From Ruminococcus sp. (GTDB lineage Bacteria; Bacillota; Clostridia; Oscillospirales; Ruminococcaceae): DNA of 64,000 nucleotides. The notes below the pieces were generated by a model that worked only from the letters and a program-made list of their open reading frames with translations, searched no databases and was not told the DNA's origin. Both the position numbers and the translations under genes were made by a program. Below, one piece after another: positions 1 to 7,826 of this stretch. Numbering within the stretch: the first letter of the stretch is position 1; each line of letters begins with the position of its first letter. Location: contig JAAVHJ010000010.1 of the NCBI GenBank assembly GCA_014799805.1, forward strand, positions 48,652-112,651. Reading direction: 5' to 3'.

Positions 1-1076
1 GGCATATCCCAAGGTTCAGGTGTCACATGTGCATCAACTGGCGAACCTTTTTGAATGCCCTGACAAAATGCAATGACATTTTCAGGCGTTTGTAATTCAA
101 TTGCTGTGACAATATCGCCTCTTGTTTCCTGCATAGCAGGTGTACAGCGAAACCCTAACATAGAAAATAATTCAGCTGCAAAATTAGCTGTTTTTAAAGC
201 ATTTGCTGTCATATCTGGTGCAAGATACAAGCCTTGAAATAATTCACGATTCATGCCAAGTGTACAGCCCACTTCTTTACCCAATCCGACACAAGTCAAG
301 CGATAGGCACATAATTTCACAAGTTCCGCTTTTCCCGCAATATAGCCACCCGTTCTGGCAATACCACCTCCAGCATTTTTAATCATAGACCCGATAATGA
401 TATCAGCTCCGACTTGTGTAGGCTCTAATTTTTCTACAAATTCGCCATAGCAATTATCTATCATAATGATAATTTCTGGATTGGCTTTTTTTATCATTTT
501 ACACATTTCGGCAATTTCTGAAATCGTAAATGCTGTTCTGAGAGAATACCCTCTGGAACGCTGGATATAAGCAATTTTCGCATGAGAAATATTTTTTTCG
601 ACAGATTCTAAATCTACTTTGCCATTATTGTCTAATTCTATTATGTTATATTTCACACCGAAATCTTTCAAAGACCCGTCTCCAGCATTGCCTTTTAAGC
701 CAATTACTTCATGTAGCGTATCATAAGGTGTCCCTGTGACAAATACAATTTCATCATCAGGACGTAATAACCCAAATAAAGCCACACTTAACGCATGTGT
801 ACCAGACACAAAATTATGTCTGACTAATGCATCTTCTGTGCCGAATACTTGTGACCAGACGCTATCTAATACATCTCTGCCCAAATCTCCATAGCCATAG
901 CCTGTACTTGCACCAAAACAAACTTCACTGACTTTGTTATCAGCAAACGCTTTTAAGACTTTTGCTGCATTATATCTTGCAGTATTATCTATTTCAGCAA
1001 AACAAGTTTTACAATTTAATTCTGCTTGTTCTGCTAATTTCTCTAATTTTTCATCAATTTCAAAAAATTCACGCAT
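1..1076 (-). CDS. Methionine gamma-lyase family (aluminium-resistance-like) PLP enzyme, 3' end cut by window
   Basis: Translating the minus strand from the ATG gives about 358 residues beginning MREFFEIDEKLEKL and running off the window edge, so the C-terminus is missing. It reads as the PLP-dependent family annotated as methionine gamma-lyase or aluminium resistance protein (PF06838 type, cysteine/methionine C-S lyase fold). The segment GSMIKNAGGGIA carries the lysine expected to bind PLP, and VSGTHALSVALFG matches the cofactor-phosphate region. Its start overlaps the stop of the upstream acetyltransferase gene by 8 bases, so translation is probably coupled and it is the last visible gene of the murD operon. 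Substrate is not determinable from sequence; family members cleave C-S bonds in sulfur amino acids. Confidence 0.85.
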   Translation of the reverse strand, partial: MREFFEIDEKLEKLAEQAELNCKTCFAEIDNTARYNAAKVLKAFADNKVSEVCFGASTGYGYGDLGRDVLDSVWSQVFGTEDALVRHNFVSGTHALSVALFGLLRPDDEIVFVTGTPYDTLHEVIGLKGNAGDGSLKDFGVKYNIIELDNNGKVDLESVEKNISHAKIAYIQRSRGYSLRTAFTISEIAEMCKMIKKANPEIIIMIDNCYGEFVEKLEPTQVGADIIIGSMIKNAGGGIARTGGYIAGKAELVKLCAYRLTCVGLGKEVGCTLGMNRELFQGLYLAPDMTANALKTANFAAELFSMLGFRCTPAMQETRGDIVTAIELQTPENVIAFCQGIQKGSPVDAHVTPEPWDM

Positions 1077-1857
1077 TCTCTAATAATCCTTTCATCATAT
1101 TTTCTTGTTCTGAATTTTTTAATTCTAATACATATTCTGTATCAATGATTTTAAAACCAATTTCTCTGTAAAAACTTTCCCGAATATCTAACGCATATAA
1201 AACAGCTGTTTTATCAAACTGTGCAAGCCATTCCGCAAGCCAACGCAAAAACATTCTTGCATGTCCTAAGCCTCTTGCTTCTGGCAATGTTGCCACTTGT
1301 CCGATTAAGACATAATTATCAATATCAAACATAATAGTAGCTGTTGTGCTGTTTTTATAAGTCAATACATGACTCACACCGTGACGGCATCTATGTGATG
1401 TATCTGTCAGCCAGAGGGCATAATCCTGCAAATTCGGAAAACCTGCCTGCAAAATCTGATAAACCTGCTCTAATGACGGGTTAAATTCTACAAATTTTTC
1501 TTCAAAATTCTGATTCTGTGTATCTGGCTGTAATTCAAAAGTTGTTCTATGCAAAGCATGATATTCTGGCAAAATTTTTGCTAACATGGCACAAACAGGC
1601 ATATCACATTCTATTCTGAATGGCAGATGCATTTGAATAAATAATGCTAAATTTTCAAGTTCCTGTTTGTCTGGATTAATAATTAAAATCGTACTGTTAA
1701 ATTTCAATAAAATTCCAGTTTCTCCGACTGCGTAAAACTGACAAAAATCATAATCCAAACCATAAGCTTTATAATACGCATAAATTTTACGTCCTCGCCA
1801 AGTTTTACGCAATAAATTAATATTTAAATCATTATTATTGATAATTTTTCTAATCAT
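1069..1857 (-). CDS. GNAT family N-acetyltransferase
   Basis: 262 residues. The C-terminal half carries a GNAT fold: a hydrophobic strand (VLIGQVATLPEA) followed by the acetyl-CoA pyrophosphate-binding loop ARGLGHA at about residues 194-200, then an amphipathic helix and the closing segment ESFYREIGF typical of motif B. The N-terminal 140 residues show no recognisable domain and may bind substrate. The acceptor cannot be named. The start overlaps the stop of the upstream M42 peptidase by 4 bases and its end overlaps the next start by 8 bases, so it sits inside a translationally coupled operon with murD and two peptidases; a cytosolic role is likely since no signal peptide is present. Confidence 0.85.
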   Translation of the reverse strand: MIRKIINNNDLNINLLRKTWRGRKIYAYYKAYGLDYDFCQFYAVGETGILLKFNSTILIINPDKQELENLALFIQMHLPFRIECDMPVCAMLAKILPEYHALHRTTFELQPDTQNQNFEEKFVEFNPSLEQVYQILQAGFPNLQDYALWLTDTSHRCRHGVSHVLTYKNSTTATIMFDIDNYVLIGQVATLPEARGLGHARMFLRWLAEWLAQFDKTAVLYALDIRESFYREIGFKIIDTEYVLELKNSEQENMMKGLLENA

Positions 1858-2882
1858 AATTGATGCATTCTCTCTAGCATTTTTTCAGCTAATAAATAAC
1901 TTTGTTCCATGTCGCTGATTTGAGCAACACAATAAGGCGAATGTAAATTCCTGCACGGAATCGAAATTGCCAAAGTTCTGACACCTGTTCTGGAAACATG
2001 CACAGACCCTGCATCATTACCGCCTGCAATTCTGGTTTTCGTCTGACAAGGAATTTTTAAATTTTCAGCCTCTTGGAATGCCAGTTGATATAATTCTTTG
2101 TCATAAATTGTTGCTTTATCCATAAACGGCACAACAGGACCCTTTCCCAAACGACAAACAGCGTCAGCTCCTCTTACGCCATCTAAATCGCCTGCTGTCG
2201 TTGTTTCCAGAATTAATGCAAATTCAGGATTCACTGCATAAGTTGCTGTTTTACTGCCACGCAGTCCAATTTCTTCCTGCACGAAAAAGCAAAACCATGT
2301 ATCAAATTTAATTTCACCTTCCAGCATTTTCAACATACAGGCACAGCCAAATCTATCATCAATGGCTTTAGAAGCAACACGATTTCCGCCTAATTCTGTC
2401 CATTCGCCAATATAATAGACTGCATCGCCTAATAATACATGCAAATCGATTGTCTGTTCTGCTTTTTTCGTGCCAATATCCAAAATTAAATGCGTTTTAT
2501 TTGGCTTTTCTTCACGTTGCTTTGCATTTAAATTATGCACAGGTTCACAGCCTATGACACCAATTCCAACATCAGGAATTTGCACTGCTCTGCCAATCAC
2601 AACATCAGGGTCTATTCCGCCGACAGTATCTAATACAATTCTTCCATCTGGCAAAATATCCCGAATTATCAAACCTACTTCGTCCATATGTGCACCAATC
2701 ATAATTTTATGTTTGGCAGGATTTTTTCCTTTTTTATGCACTAATAAATTTCCCAAAGCATCTGTTCGGCACTCCAGAATATCTGAAAAATTTGCAATTT
2801 TAGTTTCTAAATATTCACGGATTTTGCTTTCATCTCCAGAAGTGCCACACAATGCACATAATTCTTTTAAATAATTTATCAT
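1854..2882 (-). CDS. M42 family aminopeptidase, copy 2
   Basis: 342 residues, full length for the M42 (FrvX / TET / glutamyl aminopeptidase) family of cytosolic dinuclear-metal aminopeptidases that trim short peptides in self-compartmentalised complexes. Visible signatures: GAHMDEVG near residue 65 (first metal His and catalytic Asp), the bridging Asp in IDDRFG, the catalytic Glu pair in QEEIGLRG, and the last His in NLHSPYC. The fourth metal position reads LETTTAGD, with Glu where the neighbouring paralogue has Asp. It lies directly after that paralogue with a 4-base overlap, so the two are a tandem pair and may form mixed assemblies or differ in specificity. Confidence 0.92.
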   Translation of the reverse strand: MINYLKELCALCGTSGDESKIREYLETKIANFSDILECRTDALGNLLVHKKGKNPAKHKIMIGAHMDEVGLIIRDILPDGRIVLDTVGGIDPDVVIGRAVQIPDVGIGVIGCEPVHNLNAKQREEKPNKTHLILDIGTKKAEQTIDLHVLLGDAVYYIGEWTELGGNRVASKAIDDRFGCACMLKMLEGEIKFDTWFCFFVQEEIGLRGSKTATYAVNPEFALILETTTAGDLDGVRGADAVCRLGKGPVVPFMDKATIYDKELYQLAFQEAENLKIPCQTKTRIAGGNDAGSVHVSRTGVRTLAISIPCRNLHSPYCVAQISDMEQSYLLAEKMLERMHQL

Positions 2883-3904
2883 TCACAGCACCTCCTTAAA
2901 AATTCAGCCAATAATTTTCCAGTATGTTTAATATCATTCAAATCAACGACTTCTACAGGCGTATGCATATAATCTATTGGAATTGATAAAACACCAGTTT
3001 CCACACCATCACGACAGATAGAAAAATCATCTGCATTTGTGCCTGTTCTGCCGTTCATAACTTCATACTGATAAGGAATTTTTGCATCAATTGCATCATT
3101 CGCTAATTCATGAGACAAATCTTTTGATAACGCTGGTGAAAATCCTATCATGACACCATTGCCAGATACGCCTGTCTTGCTTAATTTTCCGTCACCTGCA
3201 AAAGATACATCTATTGCTAATGCAATATCTGGATTAATTGCAAAACAGCCAACTTTTGCACCATAGCCATTGACTTCTTCTTTTGCAGAAAATAAAACTG
3301 TTACTTTACAGCCAATATCTTCCTGCCAGATTTCATCAAGAGCATATAAAACAGAAGCAATTCCCGCTCTGTCATCTAAAGCTGGTGATGTAAATCTACC
3401 ACCTGCTAATTCTTGTGTAATCCCACAGAACGTGACACTATCACCGATTGAAATTATTTCTTTTAATTCTTGGGCTGAATAGCCTGTATCAATTCGCACT
3501 TGTTCAATTTTCTGGACTTTTTCTTCACCGTTTGTCAAATGTGGTGGCAGTGTACAAATAATGCCAGAAATATTTTTTTTGCCATGTATTATTACACGCT
3601 GTGCAGGAAACCATCTTCTATCTAATCCGCCGATATTGCCAACTGTGATAAAACCATCCTCCGTAATACTGGTTACTATCAAGCCAATCTGGTCTAAATG
3701 TGCATCTAATAGCACATGCCATGCATTGGGATTTTGATTGCCCAATGTTCCAATGACATTACCATTTTCAATTCTAGCATCAGGACAATATTTTTTTAAT
3801 TTTTCACAAGTAAATTCTGCAATTTCTGATTCATCCCCTGAAATGCCATTCATTTTGCATAGCTTTGTGATTAATTTTTTTAATGCTTTTTTATTCATAC
3901 TCAA
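2879..3904 (-). CDS. M42 family aminopeptidase, copy 1
   Basis: 341 residues, M42 metallopeptidase. Metal and catalytic signatures are all present: DAHLDQIG around residue 66, ALDDRAG, the Glu pair in SAKEEVNGYG, AIDVSFAGD, and the closing His in DYMHTPVE. It shares fold and length with the next gene but the two differ at most surface positions, so the duplication is not recent. It overlaps murD by 4 bases (ATGA-type junction) and the following M42 gene by 4 bases. Physical coupling to murD suggests co-expression with cell-wall synthesis, perhaps for recycling of peptides; that link is inference. Confidence 0.92.
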   Translation of the reverse strand: MSMNKKALKKLITKLCKMNGISGDESEIAEFTCEKLKKYCPDARIENGNVIGTLGNQNPNAWHVLLDAHLDQIGLIVTSITEDGFITVGNIGGLDRRWFPAQRVIIHGKKNISGIICTLPPHLTNGEEKVQKIEQVRIDTGYSAQELKEIISIGDSVTFCGITQELAGGRFTSPALDDRAGIASVLYALDEIWQEDIGCKVTVLFSAKEEVNGYGAKVGCFAINPDIALAIDVSFAGDGKLSKTGVSGNGVMIGFSPALSKDLSHELANDAIDAKIPYQYEVMNGRTGTNADDFSICRDGVETGVLSIPIDYMHTPVEVVDLNDIKHTGKLLAEFLRRCCE

Positions 3905-5289
3905 AGCTCCTTTATTAATCTTTTAAAATGCTGTCCTCTTACTTCAAAATTCGGATACCAGTCAAAACTTGCACATGCTGGTGAAAGTGTCACAATATCA
4001 CCTGATTTTGCTTCTCTGTGAGCAGTTGCAACTGCTTCTTCCATAGAATTGACATGTAAAATTCTAGTATTTTCTGGATGATAATTTTTTGCAGACGTGA
4101 CAGCTTTTTCAATTTTATCAGCTGTTACACCCATGAGAATTAATAATTTTACCCTGTCACAGACCGTTTCTGCCATGGGTTCAAATGGAATTTTTTTATC
4201 ATAGCCACCTGCTAATACAATAATTTTCTGGTCAAAACTTCTTAAACCTGCTAATACTCTAGTTGGACTGGTTGCAATACTGTCATTATAATATTTTACG
4301 CCGTTGACTTCCCGAACAAATTCAATTCGATGTTCGACACCGCCGAAATTTTTAGCCACTTGCACAATTGCAGAAATTTCCACTTCGCCCCATAGAGCCG
4401 CTATCACACCTAAGAAATTTTCTACATTATGCATGCCTGGTATGCGAATATCATTTTTATGCACAACAGGTGTAATTTGCTTATTTTCAATATAGCATAA
4501 CATGCCGTCTTCACGCAAAAATGTCCCACGTTCTGGAATTTCTTTTCTTGTGAACCAATTTAATTTTCCTCTTACTAAATTTGCAAAATCTCTTGTTCCC
4601 TGATTATCTAAATTTAAAACTGTTCTGGAAAATGCATTCTGATGTGCAATTAAATTCATTTTAGATTCTGTGTATTCCTGCATTGTGCCGTGTACGTCCA
4701 AATGATTTGGCGTAATATTTGTAATTAATGCAACATCAGGTGATTTTCGCATAGAAATTAGCTGAAAACTAGATAATTCTACAACAGCAATATCATGTTC
4801 CTGAATTTCTTCGATAATAGGCAATAATGCTTTGCCGATATTTCCGCCTTTATGAACGGTCTTTCCAGAAGCGGATAATATTTCTGCAATTAATGTTGTG
4901 GAAGTGGATTTTCCGTCTGAACCCGTGACTGCATAAATTGGACAGGGGCATAAATCAAAAAATATTTCCATTTCAGAAGTTATCACAACGCCTGCCTGTC
5001 TTGCTTTTATTAAAGCAGGATTGTTAAAATACATACCTGGCGTTCTGAATACAATATCAAAATCTGTTAAGCTATCTAAATAATTTTCACCTAAAATAAA
5101 TTTTACACCCAAAGCTTTTAATTCGTCATAGACTTGCTGAAATTTATCTGCACTTCTTTTATCACAGACTGTGATTGCAATTTGCTTTTCACGGAATTTT
5201 TTAATTAATTCTGTGTGACTGACACCTGTGCCAATAAAAGCTATTTTTTTAGTTTTCAGCATTTGGAAAAAATTTTCTATTTTTGTCAT
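3901..5289 (-). CDS. murD: UDP-N-acetylmuramoyl-L-alanine--D-glutamate ligase
   Basis: 462 residues, normal for MurD, which adds D-glutamate to UDP-MurNAc-L-Ala in the cytoplasm during peptidoglycan precursor synthesis. An N-terminal Rossmann-like domain (FIGTGVSHTELIKKF) is followed by the central ATPase domain with the P-loop TGSDGKSTSTT (the Asp-for-Asn and Ser-for-Thr variant seen in clostridial Mur ligases) and the Mur signature region NITPNHLDVHGT; the C-terminal domain includes YYNDSIATSPT and LAGGYDKKIPF. The ATG is preceded by a strong AGGAGG-type site. It is the first gene of a five-gene overlapping run, downstream of a clear sigma-A promoter. Confidence 0.95.
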   Translation of the reverse strand: MTKIENFFQMLKTKKIAFIGTGVSHTELIKKFREKQIAITVCDKRSADKFQQVYDELKALGVKFILGENYLDSLTDFDIVFRTPGMYFNNPALIKARQAGVVITSEMEIFFDLCPCPIYAVTGSDGKSTSTTLIAEILSASGKTVHKGGNIGKALLPIIEEIQEHDIAVVELSSFQLISMRKSPDVALITNITPNHLDVHGTMQEYTESKMNLIAHQNAFSRTVLNLDNQGTRDFANLVRGKLNWFTRKEIPERGTFLREDGMLCYIENKQITPVVHKNDIRIPGMHNVENFLGVIAALWGEVEISAIVQVAKNFGGVEHRIEFVREVNGVKYYNDSIATSPTRVLAGLRSFDQKIIVLAGGYDKKIPFEPMAETVCDRVKLLILMGVTADKIEKAVTSAKNYHPENTRILHVNSMEEAVATAHREAKSGDIVTLSPACASFDWYPNFEVRGQHFKRLIKEL

Positions 5290-5331
5290 AATTAGCCTCC
5301 TAATATAATTATCTCATGATATGCTTATTAC

Positions 5332-5360
5332 ATTATAGCAGATTCGCTTGTAAAAATCAA
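5332..5360 (-). promoter_or_regulatory. Sigma-A promoter of the murD operon
   Basis: On the minus strand TTGATT (5355-5360), a 17-base spacer and TATAAT (5332-5337) preceded by TGC form an extended -10 promoter about 40 bases upstream of the murD start. Confidence 0.7.
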
Positions 5361-5409
5361 TCTTTTCAGAAAAAAAATCTGTATGTCAGACTAACATTTT
5401 TCAAAATGC

Positions 5410-5438
5410 TTGACTTTTCAGAAAATTTATGGTATTGT
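5410..5438 (+). promoter_or_regulatory. Sigma-A promoter of the DtxR-type regulator gene
   Basis: TTGACT (5410-5415), 17 bases, TATTGT (5433-5438). The flanking words GACTAACA (upstream) and TGTTAGTT (overlapping and following the -10) are inverted copies about 40 bases apart, a possible self-binding site of the regulator; that is inference. Confidence 0.6.
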
Positions 5439-5475
5439 TAGTTTAGAAAAATTTATCAGAAAGGACTTAATTATT

Positions 5476-5889
5476 ATGAATTTATGCACAGGACAATGCC
5501 GTTATTTACTCTGTATTTATCGTCTGGAACATCATAATCCAAATGGCAGAATTCGTTGTGTAGATATTGCAAGAGATTTAAACGTCACAAGACCTAGTGT
5601 TAGTAAAATGATGAAATGCATGGTGCGTATGGAATTGATCCAACCAGACTATTGCGATTCTGTGTTATTAACACCAAAGGGTAAGGAAATTGCAGAAAAA
5701 ATTAATGCAAATTATGATTCAATTTATGCATTTTTCAGGCAAATTCTGCGTCTGTCTTCCCAAGAAGCCAAAGACCATGCATTTTTATTTTTGACAACGT
5801 TTCCTGAATCCACTGTAAAAAAGCTTTGCAGTTCTACCAATAAAACGCTTGAAAAAATCGTTAAAAATCATGTGATTCATAAAAATTAA
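5476..5889 (+). CDS. DtxR/MntR-type metal-dependent transcriptional regulator
   Basis: 137 residues from the ATG that follows an AAAGGA site at suitable spacing; an upstream in-frame start would precede the promoter and is rejected. The N-terminal 65 residues form a winged helix typical of DtxR/MntR: YLLCIYRLEH, then VDIARDLNVTRPSVSKMMKCM as recognition helix, then LIQPDYCDSVLLTPKGKEIAEKI as wing. The rest is a short helical dimerisation domain; there is no C-terminal SH3-like domain, so it is the short MntR/IdeR-like form. Cys and His residues in the N-terminus (LCTGQC, EHH) could bind metal. The FeoA-like relic downstream suggests it once controlled an iron transport locus. Confidence 0.75.
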   Translation: MNLCTGQCRYLLCIYRLEHHNPNGRIRCVDIARDLNVTRPSVSKMMKCMVRMELIQPDYCDSVLLTPKGKEIAEKINANYDSIYAFFRQILRLSSQEAKDHAFLFLTTFPESTVKKLCSSTNKTLEKIVKNHVIHKN

Positions 5890-6162
5890 ATCATTGTAAA
5901 TGATTTAGTCCCTGCTTTCTTGTTAGAAGTAGGGAAGTTTATTAATAACTAAATCAGTAAATGTGTGTCTAGTAATACTTTCCTATCACTACGACTTTCA
6001 AATACTACTTCAATTTTTTATCCATTTCTTCTTTAAAGAAAAGGCCCTTGAAAATATAAAAAACAACTAAATTATAGATAAAATATACTAATTATTTGGT
6101 AATTTATACGAAATTAGAAAATATATGTAAAAAAACACTTAATTTCAGACGGTATATAATAA
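5890..6162 (+). other. Non-coding stretch after the DtxR-type gene
   Basis: I see no gene here. Directly after the stop are two small hairpins: AAATCATT / AATGATTT (5888-5906) and TCCCTGCT / AGTAGGGA with one mismatch (5909-5935); neither is followed by a clear T-run. The word TAAATGATTTAGT occurs again shortly before the tautomerase gene, giving a short direct repeat flanking the FeoA-like relic. Confidence 0.4.
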
Positions 6163-6282
6163 GAGGATAAATTTTTATGTGAAGTCCACGGAATGAATTT
6201 GGGTGCATTACATGACCACGGCTTGCAAAGAGGCATGACAGTCCGTGTAAGTTATGTACAAAATAATTTGTCAGACTGTTAA
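6163..6282 (+). pseudogene. FeoA-like remnant or very small gene
   Basis: An open frame reads EVHGMNLGALHDHGL then QRGMTVRVSYVQNNLSDC and stops. GALHDHGLQRGMTVRV resembles the core of FeoA/SH3-like ferrous-iron transport proteins (a lldmGl-pGt-V-V pattern), but the segment is under half of FeoA length. A good ribosome site (AGAGGA) and an ATG lie just upstream at 6177, yet that ATG is followed at once by TGA and is one base out of frame with the FeoA-like reading, consistent with a frameshift or deletion. An in-frame ATG at 6193 could give a 29-residue peptide. No feoB is nearby. The position after a DtxR-type regulator fits a lost feo locus. Confidence 0.35.
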
Positions 6283-6341
6283 TTTGTTTTAAATGATTTA
6301 GTTTATATATTTTATCTTAATTTAAAAAAGGAGAAATTTTT

Positions 6342-6683
6342 ATGCCGTTTATTAACATCAAAACAAATCAGTCTGTGTCAACGGCACAGCAAGAAGTAAT
6401 TAAATCAGGTTTGGGAAAAGCCATTTCTGCCTTGTCTGGCAAATCTGAACAATGGCTCATGGTGGGCATTGAACCAGATTATATTTTATATCATCAAGGG
6501 TCTGCTCATCCCTGTGCTATGGTAGAAGTGCAGGTTTATGGAAATGCTTCTGCTTCTGATTGCAACAAACTAACAGGGCATATCAGCAAACTTTTGCATA
6601 CGGAATTACAGATTCCTGAAAACCGCATTTATGTCAGCTATACCTGCACGCCAAACTGGGGTTGGAATGGTAGTAATTTTTAA
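6342..6683 (+). CDS. Macrophage migration inhibitory factor (MIF) family tautomerase
   Basis: 113 residues, the usual MIF length. The mature N-terminal proline (MPFINIKTN) that acts as catalytic base in the tautomerase superfamily is present, and the C-terminus RIYVSYTCTPNWGWNGSNF matches the conserved MIF ending with WGWNGS. Family members form trimers and tautomerise phenylpyruvate or similar enols; the physiological role in bacteria is unclear. There is no signal peptide. A ribosome site (AAGGAGA) precedes the ATG by a normal distance. It appears monocistronic: a separate strong promoter for the next gene starts about 30 bases after its stop. Confidence 0.9.
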   Translation: MPFINIKTNQSVSTAQQEVIKSGLGKAISALSGKSEQWLMVGIEPDYILYHQGSAHPCAMVEVQVYGNASASDCNKLTGHISKLLHTELQIPENRIYVSYTCTPNWGWNGSNF

Positions 6684-6715
6684 TAAAAAAATTTTTAACT
6701 TTTTTAAAAAATCGG

Positions 6716-6744
6716 TTGACAATTTTAGAAAAATCTGCTATAAT
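6716..6744 (+). promoter_or_regulatory. Sigma-A promoter of the dockerin gene pair
   Basis: Consensus TTGACA (6716-6721), 17-base spacer, TATAAT (6739-6744) preceded by TGC; about 50 bases upstream of the start codon. Confidence 0.75.
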
Positions 6745-6795
6745 AAAGATAGCATCAGATTTATGATGTGAATTAATAAAACGGAGGTTATGCCA

Positions 6796-7800
6796 ATGAA
6801 CATTAAAAAAATGCTAGCAAGTACGCTTGCCGTCATTACTATGGCCAGTGGTGCAACAGCTCTGACTTCTCATGCAGAAGATTTTACAGAAGTAGCTGAA
6901 GTTGAGGAAATGACCCTCTCCGCACTGGTAGCTGAACAATTGGAAGAAAAAGAAATCGCAGGGGAAATTTCAGCGGAAGATGTCGCAACTACGATACGAG
7001 TTGCCAAACAGGTGGAAGAAATGAGAAATCAGGATATGATTTCTGATGAAGATGTACTGGAATGGGAACAGGCTTTAACTGGTAACAATGACATGAATGG
7101 GATTGTAACTTATTCAGGCGAAGAGTGTTATACAGCATATAACAGCTATAGAAAAACTTCTGGACTTACTGGCACTAAGCATTATTTTGCAATTATTAAT
7201 GGTCCAACAGCAGTGCTAATGGGTACAAATTTTACTGTAGATTATTCTATGCATAATGAACTTACAAAGGGGGCTTGTTGGTATGCTCCTAGGTTAGACG
7301 ATTTTCTGCCGACTAGTTTTATAGATGACTCAAATATGTGTTCTATATCAAAACCATTTAGGGCTACTCGTGGGGGTGTTGGCATATATGCTAATATTAT
7401 GCGTCAAGAACTTCCATTTTCTAATATCTTTGCTATTGGTGGTGTTAGTTCAGAATATGGCATACATTGTTACACAAGTAGTAATATTAAGAGTCCTTCT
7501 GATAAAATTGAAGGATATAATAGTAAAAAAACTGAGTATTATAATTTTGTAAAATGCATTTATGCTTTAGGTGATGTAGACCGTAACGGAGTTGTTGACA
7601 CAATAGACACCTTAAATATAACAAAAAATATTAACCATTTATTATTTGAAGCAAGTATGAACTCTACTACAGTGGCAAGCTCATATAATGAAGCTGCATT
7701 TAATCTTGCGGCTGATGTTAATTTAGATGAAACTGTTAATATGAAAGATGTTGAAGAAATAAACAAATATATTTTAGGGCAATCTTCGATATTACGATAA
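6796..7800 (+). CDS. Secreted protein with C-terminal dockerin-like module, unknown central domain
   Basis: 334 residues. Start chosen at the second ATG: the GGAGG at 6783-6787 lies 8 bases from it but only 2 bases from the earlier in-frame ATG at 6790. A signal peptide (MNIKKMLASTLAVITMASG, cleavage near SHA-ED) is followed by a Glu-rich helical stretch (about 25-95) and a central domain I do not recognise (about 100-250). The C-terminus has two calcium-loop motifs, GDVDRNGVVDTIDTLN and ADVNLDETVNMKDVEE, so a type I dockerin-like module, but with about 25 extra residues between loops. Such modules bind cohesins in extracellular complexes; no cohesin gene is visible here. It shares a transcript with the next dockerin gene (26-base gap). 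Confidence 0.8.
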   Translation: MNIKKMLASTLAVITMASGATALTSHAEDFTEVAEVEEMTLSALVAEQLEEKEIAGEISAEDVATTIRVAKQVEEMRNQDMISDEDVLEWEQALTGNNDMNGIVTYSGEECYTAYNSYRKTSGLTGTKHYFAIINGPTAVLMGTNFTVDYSMHNELTKGACWYAPRLDDFLPTSFIDDSNMCSISKPFRATRGGVGIYANIMRQELPFSNIFAIGGVSSEYGIHCYTSSNIKSPSDKIEGYNSKKTEYYNFVKCIYALGDVDRNGVVDTIDTLNITKNINHLLFEASMNSTTVASSYNEAAFNLAADVNLDETVNMKDVEEINKYILGQSSILR

Positions 7801-7826
7801 AATTTAGAAAGGCTAAGGTGATATTT

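Noticed and set aside
962..1171. Plus-strand ORF at the start of the window
   Set aside because: It lies opposite the overlapping starts and stops of two well-supported minus-strand genes.
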